DNA of 64,000 nt from Cupriavidus alkaliphilus (GTDB taxonomy: Bacteria; Pseudomonadota; Gammaproteobacteria; Burkholderiales; Burkholderiaceae), in assembly GCF_900094595.1 (NCBI RefSeq), contig NZ_FMAD01000002.1, forward strand, positions 496,001 through 560,000, in the 5' to 3' direction. The stretch's first letter is position 1. Every line of letters starts with the position of its first letter. The position numbers and the translations under genes are program-made. Shown here piece by piece: positions 30,469-40,463 of this stretch. A model generated the notes under the pieces. The model saw only the letters and a list, made by a program, of their open reading frames with translations, was not told the origin of the DNA and ran no database searches.

Positions 30469-33039
30469 TTACCCCTGCGCGATGCGCCCGGCGATATGCC
30501 CCAGCGCCTCTTCCACCTGGTCCACCAGGATCAGGCACAGGTCGCCCGGCTGCAGGTGCGACAGCGCGGTGTCGATGGCGAGGAACTCGCCGCGGATTTC
30601 CTCGACCTGGCTGGCGCGTTGCGCGCCCTGCAGGCCTTCGCGCAGCAGCGCCAGCACCTCGCCGTCGGCGCGGCCGCGCTGGCACTGGTCCTGGTACAGC
30701 ACGACCTCATCGAACGCGCCGCCCAGGATCTGGGTCTGGCGGCGGATGTCGTCGTCGCGGCGGTCGCCCGCGCCGCTGATCACCACCACCCGCCGCTTGG
30801 CCGGGATGGATTCGATCGCGTTGCATAGCGCCAGGATGGCATCCGGGTTGTGGCCGTAGTCGGCAATCAGCGTGGCGCCGCGGTAGTCGAACACATTGAA
30901 GCGCCCGGGCGCGGTCTGCGCATCGTTGACGAAGGTGGCCAGCCCGCGGCGGATCACCGACCAGTCGATGCCCAGCGCCCACGCGGCGGCGATCGACGAC
31001 ATCGCATTCTCGACCTGGAAGCCGATGGTGCCGTTGCGCGTCAGCGGGATCTCCGCCAGCGCGATGCGCACTTCGGCATCGCCTTCCGCGGTGACGATGT
31101 CGGCGCCGTCGACGAACACCACGCGCTTGCCCTGCGCGCGGTGCGTGGCCATGGCGGGCTGGTCGGGATCGTGCGCGAAGAAGGTGACGCTGCCGGGGCA
31201 GGCGTCGGCCATGCGCACCACCATCGGGTCGGCGGCGTTGAGCACGGCCATGCCGTGCGGCGCGACGTTCTGCACGATCACGCTCTTGAGCACCGCCAGG
31301 TCTTCCACCGAGTTGATGTAGGACAGGCCCAGGTGGTCGCCTTCGCCGACGTTGGTCACCACCGCCACATCGCAGCGGTCGAAGGCAAGGCCTTCGCGCA
31401 GCAGGCCGCCGCGCGCGGTTTCAAACACGGCGGCGTCGACGTCGGGGTGCAGCAGCACGTTGCGCGCGCTGCGCGGGCCGCTGCAGTCGCCGGTGTCGAT
31501 GCGCTCGCCCTGGATATAGACGCCGTCGGTACCGGTCATGCCCATGCGCAGGCCGCTGCTGGCCATGATATGGGTGATCAGCCGCACCGTCGTGGTCTTG
31601 CCGTTGGTGCCCGACACCGCCACCACCGGGATGCGGCCGTCATCGCCGTCGGCAAACATGGTGGAGACGATCGCTTCGCCGACCGCGCGGCCCTTGCCGT
31701 AGGACGGCTGCAGGTGCATGCGCAGGCCCGGCGCGGCGTTGACCTCGACGATGCCGCCGGCCTGTTCCTCGAACGGCTTGAGCATGGTCTCGCAGACCGC
31801 GTCGACGCCGGCGATGTCCAGGCCCACCATCTGCGCCGCCGCCACCGCGCGCGCGGCGATGTCGGGATGGACGTCGTCGGTGACGTCGGTGGCGCTGCCG
31901 CCGGTGGACAGGTTGGCGTTGTTGCGCAGTACCACGCGGGTGCCGGCGGCCGGTACGGAATCCGCGGTCAGGTTCTGCTTGGCCAGCGTCGCCAGCGCGA
32001 TATCGTCGAAGCGGATCTTGGTGAGCGAGGTGGCATGGCCTTCGCCGCGGCGCGGGTCGCGGTTCACTTCCTCGACCAGCTGGCGCACGGTATGCACGCC
32101 GTCGCCGATCACCTGCGGCGGATCGCGGCGCGCGGCCGCCACCAGCTGCTTGCCGACCACCAGCAGGCGGAAATCATGGCCCGGGATATAGCGCTCGACG
32201 ATCACGTCGGAGCTGATGTCCGAGGCGACCTCGTAGGCGGTCATCACTTCCTCGCGGGTGCGGATGCGCACCGCGACGCCCTTGCCCTGGTTGCCGTCGC
32301 GCGGCTTGACCACCACCGGCGCGTCGATCTCCTGCGCCGCGGCCCAGGCTTGCTCGGCGCTGCGCACCGAGCGGCCCAGCGGCACCGGCACGCCGGCGGC
32401 GTGCAGCAGGCTCTTGGTCAGTTCCTTGTCCTGCGCGATCGACTCGGCCACGGCGCTGGTGCGGTCAGTCTCGGCCGCCTGGATGCGGCGCTGCTTGCTG
32501 CCCCAGCCGAACTGCACCATCGAGCCCTGGGTCAGGCGCCGGTACGGGATGCCGCGCGCGACCGCGGCGTAGACGATCGAGCCGGTGCTCGGCCCGAGGC
32601 GCACGTCCTCGTCCAGCTCGCGCAGGCGGTGCAGCGCGTCGGCGAGGTCGAACGGGGTGTCGTGGCGCGCGGCCTGGCACAGCGCCTCGGCCAGTTCGAA
32701 GGCGAGCCGGCCGACTTCCTCCTCGCTGTATTGCACGATCACCTGGTAGATGCCGGGCTCGACCGTCTGCGCGGTGCGGCTGAACGTCACCGGGCAGCCG
32801 GCGGCGGCCTGCAGGCGCAGCGCGGTCACTTCCAGCACGTGGGCCAGCGACAGCTCGACCGATTCCTCGTCCGGGCGCAGCGGCCCGATCTCGGGGAAGC
32901 GGGCGCGCAGCCGGTCTTCGAAGCCGGGCAGGGCCGACAGCATGTTGGCGGTGTCCTGGCAGGCCACGATCGCCTCGATGGCGGTGTGGCGGCACCACAG
33001 GTTCGGGCCCCGCAGGGCCCGGATACGGGAGACTTCCAT
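30469..33039 (-). CDS. cphA: Cyanophycin synthetase, second copy
   Basis: Makes the storage polymer multi-L-arginyl-poly-L-aspartate from Asp and Arg with ATP. The 856-residue enzyme has a small N-terminal domain (MEVSRIRALRGPNLW), a central ATP-grasp domain (VVKPRDGNQGKGV near 240-252) and a C-terminal Mur-ligase-like domain with P-loop GTNGKTTT from residue 477. All key motifs are intact, so both ligase centres should work. It is second in an operon, 42 bases after a longer paralogue. No cyanophycinase gene is present in the window. Confidence 0.95.
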   Translation of the reverse strand: MEVSRIRALRGPNLWCRHTAIEAIVACQDTANMLSALPGFEDRLRARFPEIGPLRPDEESVELSLAHVLEVTALRLQAAAGCPVTFSRTAQTVEPGIYQVIVQYSEEEVGRLAFELAEALCQAARHDTPFDLADALHRLRELDEDVRLGPSTGSIVYAAVARGIPYRRLTQGSMVQFGWGSKQRRIQAAETDRTSAVAESIAQDKELTKSLLHAAGVPVPLGRSVRSAEQAWAAAQEIDAPVVVKPRDGNQGKGVAVRIRTREEVMTAYEVASDISSDVIVERYIPGHDFRLLVVGKQLVAAARRDPPQVIGDGVHTVRQLVEEVNRDPRRGEGHATSLTKIRFDDIALATLAKQNLTADSVPAAGTRVVLRNNANLSTGGSATDVTDDVHPDIAARAVAAAQMVGLDIAGVDAVCETMLKPFEEQAGGIVEVNAAPGLRMHLQPSYGKGRAVGEAIVSTMFADGDDGRIPVVAVSGTNGKTTTVRLITHIMASSGLRMGMTGTDGVYIQGERIDTGDCSGPRSARNVLLHPDVDAAVFETARGGLLREGLAFDRCDVAVVTNVGEGDHLGLSYINSVEDLAVLKSVIVQNVAPHGMAVLNAADPMVVRMADACPGSVTFFAHDPDQPAMATHRAQGKRVVFVDGADIVTAEGDAEVRIALAEIPLTRNGTIGFQVENAMSSIAAAWALGIDWSVIRRGLATFVNDAQTAPGRFNVFDYRGATLIADYGHNPDAILALCNAIESIPAKRRVVVISGAGDRRDDDIRRQTQILGGAFDEVVLYQDQCQRGRADGEVLALLREGLQGAQRASQVEEIRGEFLAIDTALSHLQPGDLCLILVDQVEEALGHIAGRIAQG

Positions 33040-33081
33040 AGAACGGTTTCCGTGTCTTCTATGCGCGGTTAGCTGGGGGCA

Positions 33082-35715
33082 TCAGGCGCGGCGGGCAGGC
33101 TGGCCCATCCAGTGGTGTACCAGGTCGACGGTGGCGCCGGTGGCGGCCTCGTCGCACTGCAGCACCAGCAGGTCGCCCGGCACCAGCTGGCTGAGGGCGG
33201 CTTCGATGGCGCTGGCACGCGTGCCTTCGTCGATGATCTTGGTCACGCGCCGGCCTTCGTACAGGCCCTGCTTGAGCAGCGCGCGCGCCTCGGCGTCGGG
33301 CAGGGCGCGCTTGACGCTGCGGTCCTCGCACAGGAACACGCGGTCGAAATGCTGGCCCAGGGCCTTGCCCTGGCGCACCAGGTCGTCGTCGCGGCGCTGC
33401 ACGCCGGCGCCGTAGACCACCATGCGGCGCTCGGCCGGGAAGCGGTCCAGCGCGGTCGCCAGCGCTTCGAGCGCGGGGGCGTTGTGGGCGTCGTCGACCA
33501 CCACCGTGGCGCCGTTACGCTCGAACAGCGTGAAGCGGCCCGGCACGTCGACCTGGCCGACATCGAAGGTCACCACGCCGGCGCGGATCAGGTCATTGGA
33601 GATGCCCAGCGCCCAGCCGGCGGCGACCGCGGCCAGCACGTTCTCGATCTGGAACGCGACGCGGCCGGCGTAGGTCAGCGGCACCGCCGCCACGTCGACC
33701 AGCGCGGTCTCGCTGTTGCCGGTGGCCAGCACGATCTTGCCTTCGCGCACGTACACCGCGCGCTTGCCCGCGGCGCGGTGCGACATGATCGCGGGCAGCT
33801 CCGGGGTCAGGCCGAAGAAGATCACGTCGCCGTCGCACAGCTCGGCCATCTCGACCAGGCGCTCGTCGCGCGCGTTGAGCACGGCGGCACCGTTCTGCAG
33901 CACCACGTCGACCTGCGTGCGCAGCACGTTGTACATGCGGTCTTCGTCTTCGACGTAATAGTCGCCGAGATGGTCGGGCTGGTCGAAGTTGGTGACCACG
34001 CCGACCTGGCAGCGGTCATAGGCCAGGCCCTCGGACAGGATGCTGCCGCTGTCGTTCTCGAACACGGCGGCCTCGACCGCGCGGTTCATCAGGATGCGGT
34101 GGCCGGCTTCCCAGTTGGCGCGGTCGCCGCTTTCGACCTGGCGGCGATCAAGGAACAGGCCGTCGCTGCAGGCCAGCCCGGTATGCTTGCCCGACAGCTG
34201 CAGCAGGCGCGCTACCAGCCGTGCCACCACGGTCTTGCCGTTGGTGCCGGTCACGCCCACCACCGGGATGCGGCCCTGGTCGTCTTCCGACTCCGGGAAC
34301 AGGTGGTTGACGATGGCGCGTCCCACCGGGCGCGGCGTGCCCTCGGCGGGCTTGATATGCATCAGCAGGCCGGGGCCGGCGTTGACTTCGACGATGGCGC
34401 CGCGTTGTTCGTGCAGCGGGCGCGAGATGTCCTCGGCCACCAGGTCCACGCCGGCAATATCCAGCCCCACCACGCGCGCGGCCAGCGCGGCATGCGCGGC
34501 CACGCTGGGGTGCACCCGGTCGGTGACGTCGAAGGCAACGTTGCCATTGCGCTGGATCAGCACGGTGCGGCCTTCCGGCGGCACCGAACTGCCGTCCATG
34601 CCCTGGCGCTTCAGCTCCAGCCGCGCGGCGGAGTCGAGGCGCACGCGGTTGAGCGGGTGGTCCTCGGTGCTGCCGCGGCGCGGATCGGAATTGATCTGCA
34701 GTTCGATCAGCTCGTCGATGGTGGACTTGCCGTCGCCGACCACGCTGGCGGTCTCGCCCATGGCCGCGGCCACCAGGCGGCCGCCCACCACCAGCAGGCG
34801 GTGCTCGTTGCCCGGGATGAAGCGCTCGACAATGACGCCGCTGCCCTCGTCGATGGCCACGCCATAGGCGGTTTCCACTTCCTCGCGGGTCATCAGGTTG
34901 GTGAACACACCGCGGCCATGGTTGCCGTCATAGGGCTTCACCACTACCGGCACGCCGATGTCCTCGGCGGCATCCCAGGCATCCTCCGGCGATTCGACCA
35001 GGCGGCCTTCCGGCACCGGCACGCCGCAGGATTCGAGCAGGCTCTTGGTCAGGTCCTTGTCGCGCGAGATGCTTTCGGCGATGGCGCTGGTGCGGTCGGT
35101 CTCGGCGGTCCAGATGCGGCGCTGGCGCGCGCCGTAGCCCAGCTGCACCAGGTTGCCGTCCGACAGGCGGATCGCGGGGATGTCGCGGTCGTCCGCGGCA
35201 TCGACGATGCAGGCGGTGCTGGGGCCCAGGCAATGCTTGTCGACCAGGCGGCGCAGGTGGTCCACCGTAGCGGGGACGTCGTAGGGGCGGTCCTCGATCG
35301 CGGCCATGACCAGGTCGCGCGCGGCGAACAGGGCGGCGCGGGTGACTTCTTCGTGCCAGGCGCGCACGATCACCTTGTACACGCCGCGCACCGGCGTTTC
35401 GCGCGCCTTGCCGAAGCCGCCCGGCATCCCCGCCAGGTTTTGCAGCTCAAGCGTCACGTGTTCCAGGATATGGCCCGGCCAGGTGCCTTCCTTCAGCCGC
35501 TGCAGGAAGCCGCCGCGCTCGCCGATGCTGCAGCGATGCTCGATCAGCGACGGCAGCCAGGCCGACAGGCGCTCGTAGAACCCCGGAATCGTGTTGGAGG
35601 GAAAATCCTCCAGTTCCCCGATATCGACCCATGCCTCCAAAACGGGCCGATATGTCCACATATTCGGGCCGCGCAGCGACATGACATCGAAAATCTCAAT
35701 GTCCTTCTTTTTCAT
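33082..35715 (-). CDS. cphA: Cyanophycin synthetase, first copy
   Basis: An 877-residue paralogue of the downstream enzyme with the same layout: N-terminal domain (MSLRGPNMWTYRPVLEAW), ATP-grasp (VVKPYDGNHGRGV near 256-268) and Mur-ligase-like domain with GTNGKTVV from residue 490. The N-terminal domains differ clearly, and the ATP-grasp motif has Tyr-His-Arg where the other has Arg-Gln-Lys, so the two may have different primer or substrate preference (inference). The start at 35715 lacks a Shine-Dalgarno; an in-frame ATG at codon 12 has GAAGGA upstream at long spacing. It is the first gene of the pair and divergent from an ABC exporter gene. Confidence 0.95.
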   Translation of the reverse strand: MKKKDIEIFDVMSLRGPNMWTYRPVLEAWVDIGELEDFPSNTIPGFYERLSAWLPSLIEHRCSIGERGGFLQRLKEGTWPGHILEHVTLELQNLAGMPGGFGKARETPVRGVYKVIVRAWHEEVTRAALFAARDLVMAAIEDRPYDVPATVDHLRRLVDKHCLGPSTACIVDAADDRDIPAIRLSDGNLVQLGYGARQRRIWTAETDRTSAIAESISRDKDLTKSLLESCGVPVPEGRLVESPEDAWDAAEDIGVPVVVKPYDGNHGRGVFTNLMTREEVETAYGVAIDEGSGVIVERFIPGNEHRLLVVGGRLVAAAMGETASVVGDGKSTIDELIELQINSDPRRGSTEDHPLNRVRLDSAARLELKRQGMDGSSVPPEGRTVLIQRNGNVAFDVTDRVHPSVAAHAALAARVVGLDIAGVDLVAEDISRPLHEQRGAIVEVNAGPGLLMHIKPAEGTPRPVGRAIVNHLFPESEDDQGRIPVVGVTGTNGKTVVARLVARLLQLSGKHTGLACSDGLFLDRRQVESGDRANWEAGHRILMNRAVEAAVFENDSGSILSEGLAYDRCQVGVVTNFDQPDHLGDYYVEDEDRMYNVLRTQVDVVLQNGAAVLNARDERLVEMAELCDGDVIFFGLTPELPAIMSHRAAGKRAVYVREGKIVLATGNSETALVDVAAVPLTYAGRVAFQIENVLAAVAAGWALGISNDLIRAGVVTFDVGQVDVPGRFTLFERNGATVVVDDAHNAPALEALATALDRFPAERRMVVYGAGVQRRDDDLVRQGKALGQHFDRVFLCEDRSVKRALPDAEARALLKQGLYEGRRVTKIIDEGTRASAIEAALSQLVPGDLLVLQCDEAATGATVDLVHHWMGQPARRA

Positions 35716-35771
35716 TGAATTAGCTTGAGGCAGTGGGCGGAACGCCCGAGAAATGGAAGCCTAACCTTTCA

Positions 35772-35781
35772 GTAACGTTAC
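35772..35781. promoter_or_regulatory. Palindrome GTAACGTTAC in the cphA/ABC divergent region
   Basis: A perfect 10-bp palindrome 57 bases before cphA, with TTGACT at 35795-35800 nearby. It is a candidate operator for the divergent unit; no regulator family is assigned. The 238-base gap otherwise shows a TATACT at 35860-35865 that may be a -10 for the ABC gene. Confidence 0.3.
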
Positions 35782-35953
35782 AGCACGAAGCGGGTTGACT
35801 TTCTTGGTGTAAAAGTGATTGTGCAATGCATCAGGGCTACCCGCGCGTTCGTCGTTATGTATACTGCGGGCGAATTCGCGGGCCGCCAGCGCGTGCCCGG
35901 CCTAAATTGTTTCAAGTTATGTCCGCAATCCCTGGACGCACGCCGCGCCATCC

Positions 35954-38248
35954 ATGACCCAGTCCTCCCTGCCTGTCCCTACCGCCACCGCCGCCGACGA
36001 ACCCTGGCGAGCTGAAGCCGGATCGTGGCTCCGACCCGGCGAGACTGTCCTGGCCGGACTGGCACTGGACCTCGACGCGAGGCTGCATTTTACCCAAGGG
36101 TGGCTGGTTGTGACCGACCAGCGCATCGTTGCCCATGCCCCCGGCGAAAAAAATGTGCGGGAATGGAACATCGCCCCGGCGCTGCGCCTTTCGCATACCG
36201 ACCACGCAGGGGTCGGCACGCTGGAACTGACCGGCCCGGCCGGCCGGCTCGCCACCTGGCGATATACGCTTGGTTACAATCCCGCCGCTTTGCGGCTGGC
36301 GGACCAGTTCGAGGCCCAGCGCGACGCCGCCGCCTCGCCTCCGGTCACCGGCGCCGGCGAGGTGTTGTGCCCGACCTGCAAGGCGCCGCTGCCCCCTGAC
36401 GAGGAACAGTGCCCGCAATGCAGCCGCGAACTGGAGACGCCGCCGTCGACGTGGGCGCTGCTGCGGCTATGGCGCTTTGCCCGCCCATACCGCTGGCAAC
36501 TGCTGGGCGGCTTCCTCCTCACGCTGCTGTCGACCGCCGCCACCCTGGTGCCGCCGTACCTGACCATGCCGCTCATGGACCGGGTGCTGATCCCGTTCCA
36601 GAACGGCGTGCCGATCGACTATGGGCTGGTGCGCCTGTACCTGGCAGGGTTGCTCGGGGCGGCGCTGGTGGCATGGTCGCTGGGATGGGCGCGCACCTAC
36701 CTGCTGGCGCGGGTGTCGGAGCGCATCGGCGCCGATCTTCGCACCACAACGTACGAACATTTGCTAAAGCTGTCGCTGGAGTATTTTGGCGGCAAGCGCA
36801 CCGGCGACCTGATGGCGCGCATCGGCTCGGAAAGCGACCGCATCTGCGTGTTCCTGTCACTGCACCTGCTGGACTTCGCCACCGACGTGCTGATGATCGT
36901 GATGACGGCGGTGATCCTGGTCTCGATCAACCCGTGGCTCGCGCTGGTGACGCTGGTGCCGTTGCCGTTTATCGCGTGGATGATCCACCTGGTGCGCGAC
37001 CGTCTGCGCCACGGCTTCGAGAAGATCGACCGGATCTGGTCGGAAATCACCAATGTGCTGGCCGACACCATCCCCGGCATCCGGGTGGTCAAGGCGTTTG
37101 CCCAGGAAAAGCGCGAAGTCACTCGCTTCCGCGAGGCCAACAAGCACAACCTGGCGATCAACGACCGCGTCAACGCGGTGTGGTCGCTGTTCACGCCGAC
37201 AGTGACGCTGCTGACCGAGATCGGGCTGCTGATCGTGTGGGTGTTTGGCATCTGGCAGGTGTCGCACAGCGCCATTACCGTGGGCGTGCTGATGGCATTC
37301 CTGACCTATATCAGCCGCTTCTATACCCGGCTGGATTCGATGAGCCGCATCGTCTCGGTGACGCAGAAGGCCGCCGCCGGCGCCAAGCGCATCTTCGACA
37401 TCCTCGACCATGTGTCGAGCGTGCCGGAGCCGGCGCGGCCCGCCCGGCTGGACCGGGTCGAGGGCGCCATCGACATGAGCGACCTGGGCTTCCGCTACGG
37501 CAACCGCGCGGTGATCCGGGGGCTGAACCTGTCGATCGCGCCGGGCGAGATGATCGGCCTGGTCGGCCACAGCGGCTCGGGCAAGAGCACGCTGGTCAAC
37601 CTGATCTGCCGCTTCTACGATGTGTCGGAGGGCGCGATCCGGGTCGACGGGGTGGATATCCGCTCGCTGCCGGTTTCGGAGTACCGCCGTCATATCGGCC
37701 TGGTGCTGCAGGAACCGTTCCTGTTCTTCGGCACGATTGCCGACAACATCGCCTACGGCAAGCCGGACGCCACGCGCGAGGAGATCATTGCCGCGGCGCG
37801 CGCCGCGCATGCGCACGAGTTCATCCTGCGGCTGCCGCACGGCTATGACTCGCTGGTGGGCGAGCGCGGCCAGGCGCTGTCGGGTGGCGAGCGCCAGCGC
37901 ATCTCGATCGCGCGCGCGCTGCTGATCAACCCCCGCATCCTGATCATGGACGAGGCCACCTCGTCGGTCGACACCGCCACCGAGAAGGAAATCCAGAAGG
38001 CGCTGGACAACCTGGTGCAGGGCCGCACCACCATTGCCATCGCGCACCGCCTGTCGACGCTGCGCAAGGCGGACCGGCTGGTGGTGATGGACCGCGGGCA
38101 GATCGTCGAAGTGGGCAGCCACGACGAACTGCTGCTGCGCGAAGGCGCGTACTACAAGCTGTACCAGGCGCAGGCGCGCAATGTCGATACCGAAGACGAC
38201 GACACCGAAGAGGCCATCCAGATCCCGGAGACTGCCCATGCCCAATGA
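35954..38248 (+). CDS. Cyanophycin-locus ABC transporter with N-terminal PH-like and zinc-ribbon region
   Basis: A half-size ABC exporter of 764 residues with an unusual front end. Residues about 20-125 resemble a bacterial PH-like domain ([20 protein letters not shown]). A zinc ribbon follows with Cys139, Cys142, Cys153 and Cys156. Then come six transmembrane helices (about 181-470) and an ATPase with Walker [10 protein letters not shown] at 538-546, signature LSGGERQR from 642 and Walker [12 protein letters not shown]. The front end is typical of transporters found next to cyanophycin genes; the substrate is unknown. Its stop overlaps the DUF1854 gene by 11 bases. Confidence 0.9.
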   Translation: MTQSSLPVPTATAADEPWRAEAGSWLRPGETVLAGLALDLDARLHFTQGWLVVTDQRIVAHAPGEKNVREWNIAPALRLSHTDHAGVGTLELTGPAGRLATWRYTLGYNPAALRLADQFEAQRDAAASPPVTGAGEVLCPTCKAPLPPDEEQCPQCSRELETPPSTWALLRLWRFARPYRWQLLGGFLLTLLSTAATLVPPYLTMPLMDRVLIPFQNGVPIDYGLVRLYLAGLLGAALVAWSLGWARTYLLARVSERIGADLRTTTYEHLLKLSLEYFGGKRTGDLMARIGSESDRICVFLSLHLLDFATDVLMIVMTAVILVSINPWLALVTLVPLPFIAWMIHLVRDRLRHGFEKIDRIWSEITNVLADTIPGIRVVKAFAQEKREVTRFREANKHNLAINDRVNAVWSLFTPTVTLLTEIGLLIVWVFGIWQVSHSAITVGVLMAFLTYISRFYTRLDSMSRIVSVTQKAAAGAKRIFDILDHVSSVPEPARPARLDRVEGAIDMSDLGFRYGNRAVIRGLNLSIAPGEMIGLVGHSGSGKSTLVNLICRFYDVSEGAIRVDGVDIRSLPVSEYRRHIGLVLQEPFLFFGTIADNIAYGKPDATREEIIAAARAAHAHEFILRLPHGYDSLVGERGQALSGGERQRISIARALLINPRILIMDEATSSVDTATEKEIQKALDNLVQGRTTIAIAHRLSTLRKADRLVVMDRGQIVEVGSHDELLLREGAYYKLYQAQARNVDTEDDDTEEAIQIPETAHAQ

Positions 38249-38744
38249 CATCGCCGCTGCCGCCGCCGCCGCCGCGCCGACCCCTGTGTTTACGCTGGAC
38301 CGCAATCCCTTCGGCCGCCTGGTGCTGATCGCCGAGGACGGCACCGTCCATGAAGGCGTAGTGCCGGTGCGCGCCTTCCCGATCTCGGCGCCGCGCGGCG
38401 GCATCGGCATGATGAGCGCCGACGGGCATGAGGTGGTATGGATTCCGCGGTTGGAAGACCTGCCGATCGCCGAGCGCGACATGATCGAGGCGGAGCTGGC
38501 CTCGCGCGAGTTCATGCCGGAAATCGAGCGCATCGTCAGTGTGTCGACCTACGCCACGCCGAGCGTGTGGACGGTCAAGACCGACCGTGGCCAGACCGAC
38601 CTGGTGCTGCGCGGCGAAGAAGCGATCCGGCGCCTGGCCGGCAGCACGCTGCTGATCTCGGACACGCACGGCATCCACTACCTGATCCGCGACCTGATGG
38701 CGCTGGACAAGCACAGCCGCAAGATACTTGACCGCTTCCTCTGA
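38238..38744 (+). CDS. DUF1854 family protein of the cyanophycin locus
   Basis: A 168-residue soluble protein with an Ala-rich N-terminus (AAAAAAAA) and a conserved DUF1854 body, ending GIHYLIRDLMALDKHSRKIL. The start ATG lies inside the end of the ABC transporter gene (11-base overlap), so the two proteins are probably made in fixed ratio and may form a complex. The family recurs beside cyanophycin synthetases. No catalytic motif is visible and its function is not established. Confidence 0.85.
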   Translation: MPNDIAAAAAAAAPTPVFTLDRNPFGRLVLIAEDGTVHEGVVPVRAFPISAPRGGIGMMSADGHEVVWIPRLEDLPIAERDMIEAELASREFMPEIERIVSVSTYATPSVWTVKTDRGQTDLVLRGEEAIRRLAGSTLLISDTHGIHYLIRDLMALDKHSRKILDRFL

Positions 38745-38759
38745 GGGGCGGCGGGGAGA

Positions 38760-39161
38760 TCAGTGCAGCAGCTCGGACGAATCGTCCTCGTCGTCCCAGT
38801 CGTCGTGCATCACCGGCACGTCGGGTGCCATGTCGAACACCATCGAGTGATAGCGCACGCTGAACCACTCGCGAAACATCTTCAGCGACAGTTCCTCGGG
38901 CCATGCCGAGTCGTCGAACCATTCGCCGAGCATGAATTCGAAGAAATCCTGCCAGCGCTTCTCGACCCAGCGTACGGCGTTCTCGTGCGTGTCGGCCAGC
39001 TCCTCGGGCAGCAGGAACACGCTCTGGTCTTCGCGCACCTGCTCCAGCGTGAGGCCGGCCACGGGCTGGGGATCGACCGCCTGGATCCAGTCGAGGAACG
39101 GCTGTTCCGGAACCAGGGCGATCATGGAGCGGTTGATGGTGAAGCGGGGATGGTCGGACAT
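38760..39161 (-). CDS. Conserved hypothetical acidic protein
   Basis: A 133-residue acidic protein that I do not recognise beyond its occurrence in related bacteria. It begins MSDHPRFTINRSMIALVPEQ and ends with an Asp/Glu-rich tail (DDWDDEDDSSELLH). It contains many tryptophans and phenylalanines in its middle (RWVEKRWQDFFEFMLGEWF). No signal peptide, membrane helix or catalytic motif is visible, so it is probably a cytoplasmic binding protein. The frame is open 23 codons further upstream, but the shorter start looks natural. It is convergent with the DUF1854 gene, with a 15-base gap. Confidence 0.75.
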   Translation of the reverse strand: MSDHPRFTINRSMIALVPEQPFLDWIQAVDPQPVAGLTLEQVREDQSVFLLPEELADTHENAVRWVEKRWQDFFEFMLGEWFDDSAWPEELSLKMFREWFSVRYHSMVFDMAPDVPVMHDDWDDEDDSSELLH

Positions 39162-39260
39162 CGCGAAAGCCTTGAAGGACTGCAGCGGGCTATTGTAGTC
39201 CTTCGATTCGGGGATGTAGCGATGAACCATGCATCCGGTACGTCACTGCCGCGATAGCGC

Positions 39261-40283
39261 TTACTGGTAGTCCAGCGTAAACACCATCGAACTGCTGACG
39301 TTACCCGGCGAAGGGGTGCCGCCGAGGCTGGCATAGCGGGCGCCGAAACGATAGGTGGCGGGCACGTTGGCCTGGATGCTCCCCATGGCATTGCGCACCT
39401 GCAGCGGGACCGGCGCGCTGCCGCTGGCATTCATGATCTGCACGCCCGCGCCGCTCGCCGCGCCGGGGACCCCGGCGTTGCTGAGGCCTAGGATGCCGGA
39501 GGCGGCCGACATTACCGGCGTGCCGGCGGCACCGTCCAGCGTCATGCCGACGATGGCTGCGCTGTTGCAGGTCAGCTGGATGGCGAACGGCGTGTTGCCG
39601 CCGGAGCCTTGCGTTGCGAGCGTCTTGGCGCTGATCGCAGGCAGGCTCACGGTTGGGGGGGCGAAGACATTGCAGGCGATTTCGCGCGTTGCGATGGTGC
39701 CGGAAAAGCCGATGTAGTTGTCGCGGTTGCCCGTGCCGCCCAGCGCGCCTTCCACCGACCCGTTATAGACGCCGAAGCCAAAGCGGGTCTGTGCGGGGTC
39801 GAGGTTACCGGTGGCAATCGGCCCGGTCTTGACGAATTCGATCGTCACCGACACGGAATACGTCAGGTCGGCATTGAGATGGCCCAGGTTAGCCGAGCGG
39901 GTGTCGCACCAGACGCCGGCAGCATTGGTCATCGGCTGGCCGGCGGCATTGCGCAGGCGGATGCCGACACCCGCGACGCCGGTGGAATAGACGCCTGGCT
40001 GCACTTCGGTACCGGAGCCGTAGTAGCACGAGACGATCGGGGCGCCGGGCACCACCCAGGGCAGCACGTTGGCGCAGCTGCCGCTGAACTGGTAGCTGCG
40101 CACCGTTCCGGGAATCGTGCTGCCGTCGGCAAGGTTGACCGCGATGGCCATGCTGTTGAGGGTCTGGTCATAGGGGAGCGACGGCGTGGCAGTGCACTTC
40201 GCATGGGCCAGGTGCGGCGCCGCGAAGCACGCCACCACGACCAGCCAGCGGCGCAGGAGATGGAGCAGTTGGGTTCGGTTCAT
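39261..40283 (-). CDS. Fimbrial adhesin-like protein (type 1 pilus family)
   Basis: A 340-residue secreted protein with a signal peptide (cleaved after PHLAHA) and two halves: an N-terminal lectin-like region with cysteine pairs and a C-terminal pilin domain (about 200-340) ending in the donor-strand type motif SSSMVFTLDYQ. This two-domain layout matches tip adhesins of chaperone-usher pili. No chaperone, usher or major pilin gene is nearby, so it is an orphan that would need a pilus system encoded elsewhere. It lies downstream of ssrA, a place where acquired genes often settle. Confidence 0.8.
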   Translation of the reverse strand: MNRTQLLHLLRRWLVVVACFAAPHLAHAKCTATPSLPYDQTLNSMAIAVNLADGSTIPGTVRSYQFSGSCANVLPWVVPGAPIVSCYYGSGTEVQPGVYSTGVAGVGIRLRNAAGQPMTNAAGVWCDTRSANLGHLNADLTYSVSVTIEFVKTGPIATGNLDPAQTRFGFGVYNGSVEGALGGTGNRDNYIGFSGTIATREIACNVFAPPTVSLPAISAKTLATQGSGGNTPFAIQLTCNSAAIVGMTLDGAAGTPVMSAASGILGLSNAGVPGAASGAGVQIMNASGSAPVPLQVRNAMGSIQANVPATYRFGARYASLGGTPSPGNVSSSMVFTLDYQ

Positions 40284-40463
40284 AGCAGGGTCAGGGATGC
40301 GGCTTGCCTAGTCAAACTCCCGCGGCGCGCGCGGATCCAGCCAATGACAACCAGCGGCATGCCAGTCAAAGTTCCTTGCTACGATAGGACCCGCACACTC
40401 GTGAAGCGATAAGGCTTGGCCTATTTTGGGGTCGGAAATTTTCCCGTCCCTGGCCGTCGCGCC

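Noticed and set aside
33112-35718. An 868-codon frame antisense to the first cyanophycin synthetase
   Set aside because: Long antisense frames are expected in GC-rich coding DNA. It has His/Gln/Val-rich composition and no domain; the sense frame has all CphA motifs.
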